A stretch of 64,000 nt of DNA, from positions 744,001-808,000 of the forward strand of contig NZ_JARXOW010000001.1 in assembly GCF_030182585.1 (NCBI RefSeq). Reading direction: 5' to 3'. This DNA comes from Pedobacter faecalis (GTDB lineage Bacteria > Bacteroidota > Bacteroidia > Sphingobacteriales > Sphingobacteriaceae). A model generated the notes under the pieces. The model was not told the origin of the DNA. It saw nothing but the letters and a program-made list of their open reading frames with translations, and searched no databases. The translations under genes and the position numbers were made by a program. Positions 55,655 to 64,000 of the stretch are shown here, piece after piece. Every line of letters starts with the position of its first letter. Positions within the stretch are counted from its first letter, which is position 1.

Positions 55655-56316
55655 TGTATATGAAAGCACATTTAAGCACCATATCCAGTATAGAACAGTA
55701 TCCGGTCATTCCCGTATATTATCATGATGACCCGGAAGTATGTAGTTCAGTACTCAAAGCCTGCTATGAAGGCGGTATAAGGATCTTTGAATTCACCAAT
55801 CGCGGCGTCAATGCAGCTGAAAATTTCAGCATATTGATGAGGCTCCGCGACGAGCAGTATCCCGACCTCCAATTAGGTATCGGAACCATCAAAACAGCAG
55901 ATCAGGCCAGGACGTTTTTAGAAAAAGGGGCCGACTTCGTGGTAAGCCCTATAGTAAAAGCCGAAATAGCGGAGGCTGTACAAAAAGAAAATAAGCTTTG
56001 GATTCCCGGCTGCATGACACCCACCGAAATATCCCTGGCAGAAGAGCTCGGTGCCACACTCATCAAATTATTCCCGGGAGACATTCTCGGTCCCGCATAC
56101 CTGAAATCGATAAAACCTCTGTTCCCGGATTTGAAGTTCATGCCTACCGGCGGGGTAGAGCTGACTCATGAAAGCATCAGCAGTTGGCTGAATGCAGGTG
56201 TTTCGGCTATAGGCTTTGGTTCAAAGCTGTTTGCCCGACCAGACAGCGAAACACCAGGTTTTGCCTGGCTTAGCAGCAGATGTCAGGAACTGTTAAAGAT
56301 GGTAAACAGGAAATAG
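55654..56316 (+). CDS. eda: KDPG/KHG aldolase
   Basis: 220 residues, class I aldolase barrel. Schiff-base Lys138 in TLIKLFPGD, catalytic Glu46 in RIFEFTNRG, LGIGTIKTADQARTFLEKGADFVVSPIV, GCMTPTEI and FMPTGGV for phosphate. It cleaves 2-keto-3-deoxy-6-phosphogluconate to pyruvate and glyceraldehyde-3-phosphate, finishing the hexuronate route. ATG 55654 overlaps the kinase stop (TAATG); an ATG two codons on is possible. Confidence 0.93.
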   Translation: MYMKAHLSTISSIEQYPVIPVYYHDDPEVCSSVLKACYEGGIRIFEFTNRGVNAAENFSILMRLRDEQYPDLQLGIGTIKTADQARTFLEKGADFVVSPIVKAEIAEAVQKENKLWIPGCMTPTEISLAEELGATLIKLFPGDILGPAYLKSIKPLFPDLKFMPTGGVELTHESISSWLNAGVSAIGFGSKLFARPDSETPGFAWLSSRCQELLKMVNRK

Positions 56317-56343
56317 ACCTGTTTACCTTAATGCTTTTAGCAA

Positions 56344-56682
56344 CTATGCGTTTTTTCTCCGGTTATCTTCCTGATCATACAGTTCAATAAGTTTTCCCTG
56401 TAAACGGATCACCGTACTTTCGAGTTCGGCGATACGGCTTTTCAACTGGTCAACAAGAACAGTTTGCTCATTAGCGTCCTCTTCCCCCACATCCAGCAGC
56501 TGCCTTAACGTAATGTTATGCACCTCGGCGATCTGATTAATCCTGCTAAAGTTCGGGTCAGTAATACTTGTTTCCAGTTTAGAATATGCGGGTATCGAAA
56601 TATCCAACAGGTCGGCCATAGCCTTTTGATTAACGCCTTTACGCTGTCGTAAGATTTTAAACTTCTCACCTAATGTCTTCAT
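56344..56682 (-). CDS. XRE-family HTH regulator with coiled-coil tail
   Basis: 112 residues. A Cro/C1-type HTH (LGEKFKILRQRKGVNQKAMADLLDISIPAYSKLETSITDPNFSRINQIAEVHNI) and a C-terminal coiled coil (DQLKSRIAELESTVIRLQGKLIELYDQ) that probably dimerises it. Such small proteins are common in Bacteroidota and their targets are mostly unknown. It lies between the convergent plus-strand sugar-acid genes and the minus-strand operon. Confidence 0.88.
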   Translation of the reverse strand: MKTLGEKFKILRQRKGVNQKAMADLLDISIPAYSKLETSITDPNFSRINQIAEVHNITLRQLLDVGEEDANEQTVLVDQLKSRIAELESTVIRLQGKLIELYDQEDNRRKNA

Positions 56683-56848
56683 AATTTTGCTTTTTATAAT
56701 CCCTCAATTATATTGGAAATAAATTTAAGGTAAATCGTATTAAAAAAGCTAATGGAATTGACTTTTTTTTACGCGATTTAAATAATAAGATAATTTTCAG
56801 CAATTATTTTGCATTATTATGACATACCGCTAAACTACTGCTTCCCGA

Positions 56849-58564
56849 TCAAAGCTCCAAGCGCTTCATGGCCGACACGGCGTAGTCAACCGCCCTTGCC
56901 GTAAAAGCCATGTAAGTCAGCGATGGATTCTGTGTCGAGGTACTTGTCATGCAGGCGCCGTCAGTTACAAAAACATTCTTGCACTGATGAAGCTGGTGCC
57001 ACTTGTTCAGGAGCGATGTGCCTGGGTCGTGTCCCATCCTTACACCACCCATTTCATGAATGTCCAGCCCAGGGGCCTGGCTTGCAGCGTTTACCCGAAT
57101 GTCAGTAAACCCTGCAGCGGTAAACATCTCCGATAGCTGCTCAATGTAATCTTTCTTCATTTTTACATCGTTGTCGTCGTAGTCAACCGAAATCTTCAGC
57201 TGAGGAATGCCCCATTTATCTTTTTGCTCACTATCGAGCTGCACATAGTTACTTTCCTTCGGAATCGTTTCTCCCATCATGTGAGAACCTACCCGCCACG
57301 GACCAAGCTTTTTATGCTGCAGCTGCATTTTCAATTCCGCTCCTATCCCTGAGGTATCCGAATCAGAGCCTCTGGATGCACTGAACCCGGCCGCATAACC
57401 TCGCATAAAATTTGTTTCCTGCTTATGCAGATTCCGGAACCGCGGAATATACCCTCCGCCTACCGGATTGCGTCCATCGGTGGTAAACTGCTTCAAACCA
57501 GGATATTGTGCACTTATACGTGCACTGTAATTATGGAAAGCGACATATTTCCCAAGCAAGCCATTGTCGTTGCCCAAACCGTTGGGGAAGCGGGCCGACT
57601 TAGAATTCAGCAATATAAGGTTGGTATTGATCGCCCCGGCGTTCACAAAGATCACCTTGGCATAAAACTCCATCACCTCATTCGTGTTGGCATCAATAAC
57701 CCTAACCCCGGTAGCTTTACCTGCTTTATCATCGTAAAGGATCGATTCTACCACAGAATTCGGTCTTAGCGTCATCTTGCCGGTCTTCTGCGCCCAGGGC
57801 AAGGTAGAAGCATTACTGCTGAAATAACCTCCAAATGGGCACCCGCGCTGGCAAAGCCTGCGGTTCTGGCACTGCGCCCTTCCCTGCTCATAAAACACGT
57901 CGCTGCCCTTGGAGATATGTGCGCCGCGGGCGCTGATCACGTGCCGGTTCCCGTATTTGCTGATAAGCGATTTTTTAAAATGATCCTCCACAGCATTCAG
58001 CGGATAAGCAGGCAGGAATTCCCCATCCGGCAGTTCGGCCAAACCGTCACGGTTTCCCGATATCCCCGCAAAGCGTTCCACATAGCTGTACCACGGAGCA
58101 ATGTCCTTATACCGGATGGGCCAGTCCACCGCAAAACCATCACGCATAGGCCCCTCAAAATCAAGGTCGCTCCAGCGCTGGGTCTGACGCGCCCACAACA
58201 ACGACTTACCCCCTACCTGATAACCCCTTATCCAGTCAAACGGCTTTTCCTGAACATAAGGGTGCTCGTTGTCCTTCACAAAGAAATGCATGGCATCCTC
58301 CCTGAAGGCATAGCATCTGCTTACAATCGGACTCTCCGTTCTTATTTTCAAAGAAGGCTCCCCACGATGTTCGAAATCGTATGGATATTTATTTGTGGTA
58401 GGATAGTCGACAATATGCTTTACGTCCCTTCCCCGCTCAAGCACAAGCGTTTTCAGGCCCTTGCCGGTGAACTCCTTAGCGGCCCAGCCGCCGCTTATAC
58501 CCGAACCGATAACGATCGCATCGTAAGTATTGTTCTTTACGCTATTTATATTAAGGTTTGACAT
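56849..58564 (-). CDS. GMC-family oxidoreductase
   Basis: 571 residues. FAD-binding GSGISGGWAAKEFTGKG at the N-terminus, a Cys-rich segment CQNRRLCQRGCPFGGYFSSN, and a C-terminal substrate domain with the active-site HEMGGVRMG and the FAD-side TQNPSLTYMAFTARA. This pattern matches the pyranose/glucoside-3-dehydrogenase and gluconate-2-dehydrogenase large-subunit branch. It works with the neighbouring small protein at 58570, 5 bp away. It lacks its own signal peptide and may be exported with the Tat-type small subunit. Confidence 0.92.
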   Translation of the reverse strand: MSNLNINSVKNNTYDAIVIGSGISGGWAAKEFTGKGLKTLVLERGRDVKHIVDYPTTNKYPYDFEHRGEPSLKIRTESPIVSRCYAFREDAMHFFVKDNEHPYVQEKPFDWIRGYQVGGKSLLWARQTQRWSDLDFEGPMRDGFAVDWPIRYKDIAPWYSYVERFAGISGNRDGLAELPDGEFLPAYPLNAVEDHFKKSLISKYGNRHVISARGAHISKGSDVFYEQGRAQCQNRRLCQRGCPFGGYFSSNASTLPWAQKTGKMTLRPNSVVESILYDDKAGKATGVRVIDANTNEVMEFYAKVIFVNAGAINTNLILLNSKSARFPNGLGNDNGLLGKYVAFHNYSARISAQYPGLKQFTTDGRNPVGGGYIPRFRNLHKQETNFMRGYAAGFSASRGSDSDTSGIGAELKMQLQHKKLGPWRVGSHMMGETIPKESNYVQLDSEQKDKWGIPQLKISVDYDDNDVKMKKDYIEQLSEMFTAAGFTDIRVNAASQAPGLDIHEMGGVRMGHDPGTSLLNKWHQLHQCKNVFVTDGACMTSTSTQNPSLTYMAFTARAVDYAVSAMKRLEL

Positions 58565-58569
58565 ATTCG

Positions 58570-59061
58570 TTAAGATTTTACTGGAAAGTATCCATTATAC
58601 CTGGCTGGTACAAGCTCCCATTTCACCAGGTTGGTCATTACATACTTAGAATTCAAATAACCATTGATCGTCTGTTGTTTCATGATGCGGAAAAACGCCT
58701 TAATATCATCAGACTCCGCTTTGCCAGCATTCACCTGAACCACCATCTCGTTCAGCGCCGAGGGGTCCAGACCTTTGAAAGCGGCCAAACCCGACATAAA
58801 ACGCTTCTGGTCCTGCGGTTTGTAGCAGTCATCCACCATCTTCATGACAAACAGATGCAGCCCCAAATCTTTCGCCCCCGGGGTCGTCGTCTTCGGAATA
58901 ATGATCTCCGCGATCTCTCCGAGCAACTTCTCTTCAGCCGCATCCATACGCACATGATTAAGCCACACAGAAGCCTTTCCTGCAGCCTTCAATCCTGAAG
59001 GCAACAGGGCTAGTCCCCCGCCAAAGATCATGATCTGCTTTATCGCTAAACGTCTATTCAT
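58570..59061 (-). CDS. Gluconate 2-dehydrogenase subunit 3-like protein
   Basis: 163 residues. A Tat-like leader (NRRLAIKQIMIFGGGLALLPSGLKA), then a helical domain (EKLLGEIAEIIIPKTTTPGAKDLGLHLFVMKMVDDCYKPQDQKRFMSGLAAF) of the gluconate-2-dehydrogenase subunit 3 family. This subunit helps export and fold the GMC partner. A cytochrome c subunit, which completes the classical complex, is not in the window. Confidence 0.9.
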   Translation of the reverse strand: MNRRLAIKQIMIFGGGLALLPSGLKAAGKASVWLNHVRMDAAEEKLLGEIAEIIIPKTTTPGAKDLGLHLFVMKMVDDCYKPQDQKRFMSGLAAFKGLDPSALNEMVVQVNAGKAESDDIKAFFRIMKQQTINGYLNSKYVMTNLVKWELVPARYNGYFPVKS

Positions 59062-59089
59062 TTGTACAATCCTTTATAAATCATCCTGT

Positions 59090-61117
59090 TTATAACTTTA
59101 TCTTAAATATTTCCGCATCTGAAGCGGCAAGCGCAAACTCCAGTCTGCCAGATGCCTTCAACGGCGAAGCCACAACACCAAAAAGAGGTTCAGCCTCGTA
59201 CTTGTCGCGTTTTAAACCTATATCCCCAAGCGGAATCACAACACGTTTTACCTTGCCCGTATAGTTAAACACGGCCACATACATATATCCGTTTCGCTTC
59301 GACGTAAACACCTCAGCAGCACCATCTGCACTTTCCGCAGGTTCCGGCCTGAAAGCTACCCCATGCCGTGCGATGTCCAGAAGTTCACTATTTTGCAGCA
59401 ACTTTTTCGCCGTCAAATCCCATTTGCCTGGCGAGGCAAAATCATCTCCCGTAATCAAAGTACCGGTAACAAGCGCCGAAGCAAGCCTTGCCCGGTTAAC
59501 CCCCTCAGCTTCATCTCCAAATACAACGTGATCAGCATCGATAAAATTGTATACATACGTCTGCCACCAGCCATACGTCACGCTGTTCAACGTGTACTCC
59601 GTATCTTTCATGCTCTTCCAGGCATCACAGGCAATCCGCCGGATGTGCGCATAGCGGCCCGTAGCCATACTGGGCGATATGGCCGCGTAGATCAGCATTT
59701 GTCCATCCAGCCGCTTCACCAGGTATTCCATGCCTACACGATAGGCCTGCATTCCAGTGGTTACAGATTTATCATAGAAGGCGTCCGACTCAGCCGCGGC
59801 ATGCCCCAGAAAATCGATCTTGATCATGGTAAATCCGCAGCCTTTAAGCTTATCGACAATAAAGTCAATCCGCCTCTGCGTCCCGGGATGTGTAGGGTCC
59901 AGTGCCCTGGCACCGTCAAAATCATGATAGCCTTGCTTCACCTTGGTCCACATGTCGGCAAACCTGTACTTACTGCCTTCGGCTGTCCTGTTACCTCCTG
60001 AGGCAAAACCCCAGTCGGTAAACGGCGCCCAGTACACGCCAGGCTGCAAGCCTTTCCGCTTGCAGTGATCCGCAAACGCTTTAAGTTTGGTATAGTCGCC
60101 GCGCATCCCGCCGGTCATATTGTCCCAGAAGGAATCCAGGTCGATGTAAGCCGTATGGTCATTTCTGAAACCAGAAAGCTCCTCCGCAAAATAGTCCGCC
60201 ACACCAGTCGCATTTTCATAGCTCAGTTTGGTTTGTATCACCCCCCAGCTGTTCCAGCCAAAGGGCACTGGTTTGTCCCAGTTGAACACAAAGGGCTTTT
60301 CGTGAATCCTGTTGGCCTTACCGTAAGCCTCCATACCCACCCGCCAGTCGTCAAAATAGCCTACAAAAATTCTTGGTGAACGGATCACACTGCCGGTCAG
60401 ACTACCATGCTCCAACTGATCGCGGGTTACCTGCGGATCGGTGTACCCGGCGGTGACTTCAAACTGCGCCTGTTTATCATTCAAGCCCGCCGTTTTAACT
60501 CCCGTTTTCCATTCCGTGTGCGCCACAGAACCAGCCACCAGTCCTGCCCTGCTTCGATCGTCAAATATTACGCCCACCTCCGAACTCGTCGTTGTCAGGC
60601 CCCGACGCAAAGCCTCCGTGTGATATCTTACAAAAGCGTCGTTGTCAAAAGGCACAAACAGTACTTTATTCCCGCCGCTGGCGGAAACCTGAACTGCCCC
60701 GGCCTGTATGGGCGATAAATAATTGCTCACCAGGCGCTTGCCTCTTATCGCCAGTTCCGTAAAAAAATAGTCATGTCCGGGGTACACATAGAACACCTGC
60801 TCCATGTCAGGCTGGCCGTCACGCCGCAGATTAAACACGTATTTAAGTCCGCGTCCAAACCCGTCAGTAATGTTTGTCAGGCGGTGACCAGCATACATAT
60901 AGTCTGTACTGTTCAGCAGCAACCCGCCATTCTTAGCTGCGCCTCGTGCCGAAGAGATTACTTTATTGTCGCCAGCCATTACATCATACAGACCAGATTC
61001 CGAGTGGTAAACAATTTTGCCTTCGCTGCCAAAAGGAATGATGATCTGCTTCGCGGAACAGACAGTGACCTGCAGAAGCGCAAACAAAAAGCATATCAAT
61101 CGGCTAAACCCATTCAT
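59090..61117 (-). CDS. Secreted clan GH-D alpha-galactosidase-like glycosidase
   Basis: 675 residues from ATG 61117. Signal peptide, an N-terminal beta-sandwich, then a (beta/alpha)8 barrel with the GH27/GH36-type FGWNSWGV start. TMIKIDFLGH holds the nucleophile Asp of the KxD motif, and RIACDAWKSM contains a candidate acid/base Asp. The C-terminal Greek-key domain follows. It cuts terminal alpha-linked sugars; alpha-galactosidase is the family default but alternative substrates are known. Position among hexuronate genes hints at a uronic-acid-containing or pectic glycan. Confidence 0.85.
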   Translation of the reverse strand: MNGFSRLICFLFALLQVTVCSAKQIIIPFGSEGKIVYHSESGLYDVMAGDNKVISSARGAAKNGGLLLNSTDYMYAGHRLTNITDGFGRGLKYVFNLRRDGQPDMEQVFYVYPGHDYFFTELAIRGKRLVSNYLSPIQAGAVQVSASGGNKVLFVPFDNDAFVRYHTEALRRGLTTTSSEVGVIFDDRSRAGLVAGSVAHTEWKTGVKTAGLNDKQAQFEVTAGYTDPQVTRDQLEHGSLTGSVIRSPRIFVGYFDDWRVGMEAYGKANRIHEKPFVFNWDKPVPFGWNSWGVIQTKLSYENATGVADYFAEELSGFRNDHTAYIDLDSFWDNMTGGMRGDYTKLKAFADHCKRKGLQPGVYWAPFTDWGFASGGNRTAEGSKYRFADMWTKVKQGYHDFDGARALDPTHPGTQRRIDFIVDKLKGCGFTMIKIDFLGHAAAESDAFYDKSVTTGMQAYRVGMEYLVKRLDGQMLIYAAISPSMATGRYAHIRRIACDAWKSMKDTEYTLNSVTYGWWQTYVYNFIDADHVVFGDEAEGVNRARLASALVTGTLITGDDFASPGKWDLTAKKLLQNSELLDIARHGVAFRPEPAESADGAAEVFTSKRNGYMYVAVFNYTGKVKRVVIPLGDIGLKRDKYEAEPLFGVVASPLKASGRLEFALAASDAEIFKIKL

Positions 61118-61137
61118 AACCAACCCTTCAGATCAAA

Positions 61138-62511
61138 TTACAAATCAGTAATCGGCTTGTACTTCGGAACCAGAGCCTTCATGATGACCCAGGCCACCAG
61201 ATAAGCCAGCGCACAAATCGTAAACATGATGGTATAACCCGTCTCAATATGCCCCAAGGCCTTGTACTTGTCAAATAGCGCTCCCCCAAGCTTGGTAATA
61301 AGCACGCCGCCCAGTCCGCCTGCCATACCGCCAATACCTACCACAGAGGCGACTGCTTTTTTCGGAAACATGTCAGACACCGTGGTAAAGAGGTTGGCCG
61401 ACCAGGCCTGATGCGCTGAGGCACCGATACCGATCAGGATCACCGGAACCCAGAACGTAAGATGGCCGAGCGGTTGCGCAGCCAATACCACCAGCGGGAA
61501 CACTGCAATGACCAGCATTGCCTTCATCCTGCCGTCATAAGGCTCAAGTCCTTTTTTAATGAAATACATCGGAAACCATCCCCCGCCTATACTTCCAAAC
61601 ATCGTCATACTATACAATACCGCCAGGGGCAGCATAATCTGTGTATCCACCATGCCATACTGATCTTTCAGATAGGCTGGAAGCCAGAAAAGGAAAAACC
61701 ACCACACGCCATCGGTCATAAATTTGCCCACCGTAAACTCCCAGGTCTGCCGGTAGGTTAATAATTTAATCCAGGATATCTTCGCCTCCGGAACTACCGA
61801 TTCCTTTTGCGGCAGTTCATATTCTGCCTCACCGTCACGGATAAACGCCAGCTCTTCTTTCGATAGGCGTTTCTGGTGCTCCGGACGATCATACAAGCGG
61901 AACCAGAAGAAAAGCCATAAGAAGCCTACCCCTCCAATGATGATAAACGCCGCCTCCCAGCCCAATTCCGTCGCAATAAAAGGCACGGTCAGCGGCGCCA
62001 GAATGGCGCCCACATTAGTCCCTGAATTGAAAATGCCTGTGGCAAACGAACGTTCCCGCTTGGGGAAATACTCCGCCGTAGCCTTAATAGCCGCCGGAAA
62101 GTTGCCCGCCTCTCCAAAACCTAGCACCGCTCTGGACAACATAAATCCGGCTACCGATACAGAAACAGAGGCGATACCTACAAAACCCAGTACTGTGGCG
62201 ATACTCTGACCGATAGGAACAGCGAAAGCGTGAATTATAGCACCTATCGACCATATCACGATCGCCCAGGCAAAACCGCTTTTGGTGCCCAGCCGGTCAA
62301 TAATACGTCCGGCAAACAGCATAGAGATGGCATAAGTAAACTGAAATACAGAAGCAATATTGGCGTAGTCGCTGTTCGACCAGCCGAAAATCTCTTCCAG
62401 CCGGGGTTTCAGCAAACTCAATACCTGCCTGTCCAGATAATTAACGGTCGTCGCAAAAAATAATAAAGCACAGATGGTCCACCTGTAGCCAGATGCTTTT
62501 TTTCCTTTCAT
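61138..62511 (-). CDS. MFS transporter, anion:cation symporter (ExuT-like)
   Basis: 457 residues, 12 helices. TTVNYLDRQVLSLLKPRLEEIFGWSNSDYANIASVFQFTYAISMLFAGRIIDRLGTKSGF matches the hexuronate/glucarate branch (ACS family), and a GEAGNFPAAIKATAEYFPKRERSFATGIFNSGTNVGAILAPL segment is its central signature. It probably imports galacturonate or a related acid with protons. It follows the tagaturonate reductase by 23 bp. Confidence 0.93.
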   Translation of the reverse strand: MKGKKASGYRWTICALLFFATTVNYLDRQVLSLLKPRLEEIFGWSNSDYANIASVFQFTYAISMLFAGRIIDRLGTKSGFAWAIVIWSIGAIIHAFAVPIGQSIATVLGFVGIASVSVSVAGFMLSRAVLGFGEAGNFPAAIKATAEYFPKRERSFATGIFNSGTNVGAILAPLTVPFIATELGWEAAFIIIGGVGFLWLFFWFRLYDRPEHQKRLSKEELAFIRDGEAEYELPQKESVVPEAKISWIKLLTYRQTWEFTVGKFMTDGVWWFFLFWLPAYLKDQYGMVDTQIMLPLAVLYSMTMFGSIGGGWFPMYFIKKGLEPYDGRMKAMLVIAVFPLVVLAAQPLGHLTFWVPVILIGIGASAHQAWSANLFTTVSDMFPKKAVASVVGIGGMAGGLGGVLITKLGGALFDKYKALGHIETGYTIMFTICALAYLVAWVIMKALVPKYKPITDL

Positions 62512-62534
62512 TGGGTATTATTTGGTTGTTTGGT

Positions 62535-64000
62535 TTAAACGCTGTTCGCACCGGCGAGCGCAGCTTTCACGCCCTTTTCCGAAATATAAGAAAATTTTGC
62601 CTCAACTGCCCCGGCAAAGCCATTTAATTTGGTCAGGTCTGTGCCCCACAAGACCTCATCAGCCATCACCGTATGCACATATTCCTGGTCTGCAAGCTCC
62701 CTCTTATCAAAAAAGTAGGCAGCTGCATCATCTGTAATCACATAAGCATGCCCACTGGCAGTGCCGTAATACTTGCCATCGCGAAACTCCCGCGGGCGCA
62801 CAAAATGCAAATAAGCCGCAAAGCCTAACGCAATATTTTCAGGCACCCGGTTAAACACGCGATAATATTCCAGGATGATCGGAACCACGCGGATCTTCAT
62901 CTTCATGGTATACTGAAAAGTAATATTGATCCAGAGGTGCTCAATATACGGATTAGCAAAGCGGTCAATGACCGATGCCGAAAAGGCCATAGCCACTTCC
63001 GGCTCTACGGCATACGGGATTGCAGGAACGATCTCCGATTGCATCACAACAGAAATGAAGTTGCGGAGCGACTGGTCCGTCATGCCCGAACTCACCGTTG
63101 GGATGCCAGAGAGTACCGCCAGCCCGCAGGATAGCGTATGCGTCCCGTTGAGCAATCTCACCTTAAGCTCCCGGAAAATCTCGATATCTGAAGTCACAAT
63201 AAAACCATCATCCACACCTGTAAGCCCAATCAGGTCGGCCACCTGCGCATCGCCTTCTATGGCCCACAGGCGATAAGGTTCGCAAATAATGAGGAGATCA
63301 TCGCTATAGCCCAGTTGCCCTTCCAGCCGGGCCAGCGTAGCCGCGTCTGGTTTACCAGGCACGATACGATCCACCAGCGAACTGCAAAAATAAACCCGAC
63401 GGTCGAGCCACAACTTAAAAGCCCGGTCCAGACCATTAAACACAATCAGTTCATAAACAATAGCTTTCAGCTTAGCACCGGCATCCGGAATGAGTTCCGT
63501 GGGCACCACAACCAGGTTTGCCGCGGCACAATTACCCAACGCTTTATACCGTTCCACAAGCACAGCCAGCAGCTTTGCCGGAAATGACACTGGCGGATGT
63601 TGGTCAATACTTTCTTTAACCAGTTGAATGCCCACCTCCGTGGTGTTCGACACGATCAGTTTGATCTCCTGCCTACTTCCTGCCTCAAGTACCGAAGCCC
63701 AGTCCTGATCTGCCGGGATCACCCGGCTTATGGCCGAGGAGATAAGGTTCTCTTCCACCGGCTCCCCACGCTCCAATCCGCGAACACATACCGTATACAA
63801 ACCATCCTGGTTGGCAAAATCCTGAGCGTCGCCTTTGGGGGTCGACTTAACCACCACTACGCGACCATTAAAAAAGCCCTTTCTGTTGGCTTTGTCAATG
63901 AAATAGTCGGGCAGCCCGCGCAGCAAAACGCCGGTACCAAACTGCAGTACTTTTTCCGGAAGTTCGAGAAGTTCAGAAGACGGAACGGCTACAAAATCAG
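62535..64000 (-). CDS. uxaB: Tagaturonate reductase (UxaB), 5' truncated by the window
   Basis: The frame is open to the right edge: 24 more codons (ending in the VLQFGTG family start motif) precede the TTG at 63926, so the gene begins outside the window. The visible 488 residues have the mannitol-dehydrogenase/UxaB Rossmann domain (VVVVKSTPKGDAQDF, RVIPADQDW) and C-terminal catalytic helices (RLLNGTHTLSCGLAVLSG). It reduces tagaturonate to altronate with NADH. Its uxaC and uxaA partners are presumably upstream or elsewhere. Confidence 0.9.
   Translation of the reverse strand, partial: DFVAVPSSELLELPEKVLQFGTGVLLRGLPDYFIDKANRKGFFNGRVVVVKSTPKGDAQDFANQDGLYTVCVRGLERGEPVEENLISSAISRVIPADQDWASVLEAGSRQEIKLIVSNTTEVGIQLVKESIDQHPPVSFPAKLLAVLVERYKALGNCAAANLVVVPTELIPDAGAKLKAIVYELIVFNGLDRAFKLWLDRRVYFCSSLVDRIVPGKPDAATLARLEGQLGYSDDLLIICEPYRLWAIEGDAQVADLIGLTGVDDGFIVTSDIEIFRELKVRLLNGTHTLSCGLAVLSGIPTVSSGMTDQSLRNFISVVMQSEIVPAIPYAVEPEVAMAFSASVIDRFANPYIEHLWINITFQYTMKMKIRVVPIILEYYRVFNRVPENIALGFAAYLHFVRPREFRDGKYYGTASGHAYVITDDAAAYFFDKRELADQEYVHTVMADEVLWGTDLTKLNGFAGAVEAKFSYISEKGVKAALAGANSV

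Noticed and set aside
56731..56780. TAAATCG / CGATTTA inverted repeat upstream of the XRE gene, resembling the dps-LysM repeat
   Set aside because: The arms are 36 bp apart in AT-rich DNA and the similarity to the repeat at 32376-32406 is short, so chance is likely.
57917..58561. 214-residue plus-strand frame
   Set aside because: It is antisense to the GMC oxidoreductase gene and has no domain; it is a by-product of the base composition.

Overview
The window looks like chromosomal DNA of a Bacteroidota bacterium, most likely family Sphingobacteriaceae (Pedobacter/Arcticibacter-like). The evidence is a SusC/SusD pair with a divergent hybrid two-component regulator, many short lipoproteins, Bacteroidota-specific families (DUF4296, TIGR02757, THUMP-like methyltransferase), TAnnTTTG-type -7 promoter boxes and weak Shine-Dalgarno sequences. 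Genus is inference. No phage, IS element, CRISPR array or obvious defence island is visible. Coding density is high, and the only gene-poor stretch over 300 bp (416-838) is filled by two tRNAs and two terminators.

Region by region. 1-815: 3' end of a DinB-family gene and two identical tandem tRNA-Pro(TGG) genes. 839-12006: a compact polysaccharide utilisation locus, susC-susD-BNR sialidase-like-GH5-like on the minus strand, opposed by a one-protein sensor/regulator (HTCS). 12009-16983: stomatin/NfeD membrane pair, TRIC-like channel, VOC protein, tRNA-Ser(GCT) and a PgpH-type HD phosphodiesterase. 17094-23166: thiolase plus a secreted unknown, two tandem POT peptide transporters and a polyprenol-phosphate mannosyltransferase. 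23184-27214: YdeI/OmdA-like, TIGR02757, cystathionine gamma-synthase-like and prolyl-tRNA synthetase. 27321-29854: Gly/Tyr-rich lipoprotein and a FadL-type outer-membrane protein. 29927-36657: UbiD decarboxylase, Dps, LysM protein, uridine kinase, 3-oxoacid CoA-transferase A/B and a PQQ-type sugar dehydrogenase lipoprotein. 36703-46804: MutS2, DUF4296, PLP-binding YggS, aspartate kinase, methyltransferase, a DsbD split over two genes, cysteine synthase-like and a divergent Lrp/AsnC regulator.

46871-53370 is a complete tripartite RND efflux operon (adaptor, pump, outer-membrane factor) preceded by a TetR gene. A 13-bp palindrome TTAACnnnGTTAA occurs three times here and is a strong candidate for the TetR operator. 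53535-64000 is a hexuronate-type catabolic locus. A LacI regulator, a KDG-kinase-like gene and a KDPG aldolase lie on the plus strand, with a LacI-type palindrome in front of the kinase. On the minus strand run tagaturonate reductase (5' end beyond the window), an ExuT-like MFS transporter, a clan GH-D alpha-galactosidase-like enzyme, a gluconate-2-dehydrogenase-subunit-3-like protein and a GMC oxidoreductase. Together these suggest release, oxidation or uptake of sugar acids and their conversion through tagaturonate and KDG to pyruvate and glyceraldehyde-3-phosphate.

I found no clearly undescribed system. The items most worth following are the three-copy TetR operator set, the coupling of a GMC/subunit-3 periplasmic oxidase to galacturonate genes, and the substrate of the sialidase-like/GH5-like locus.
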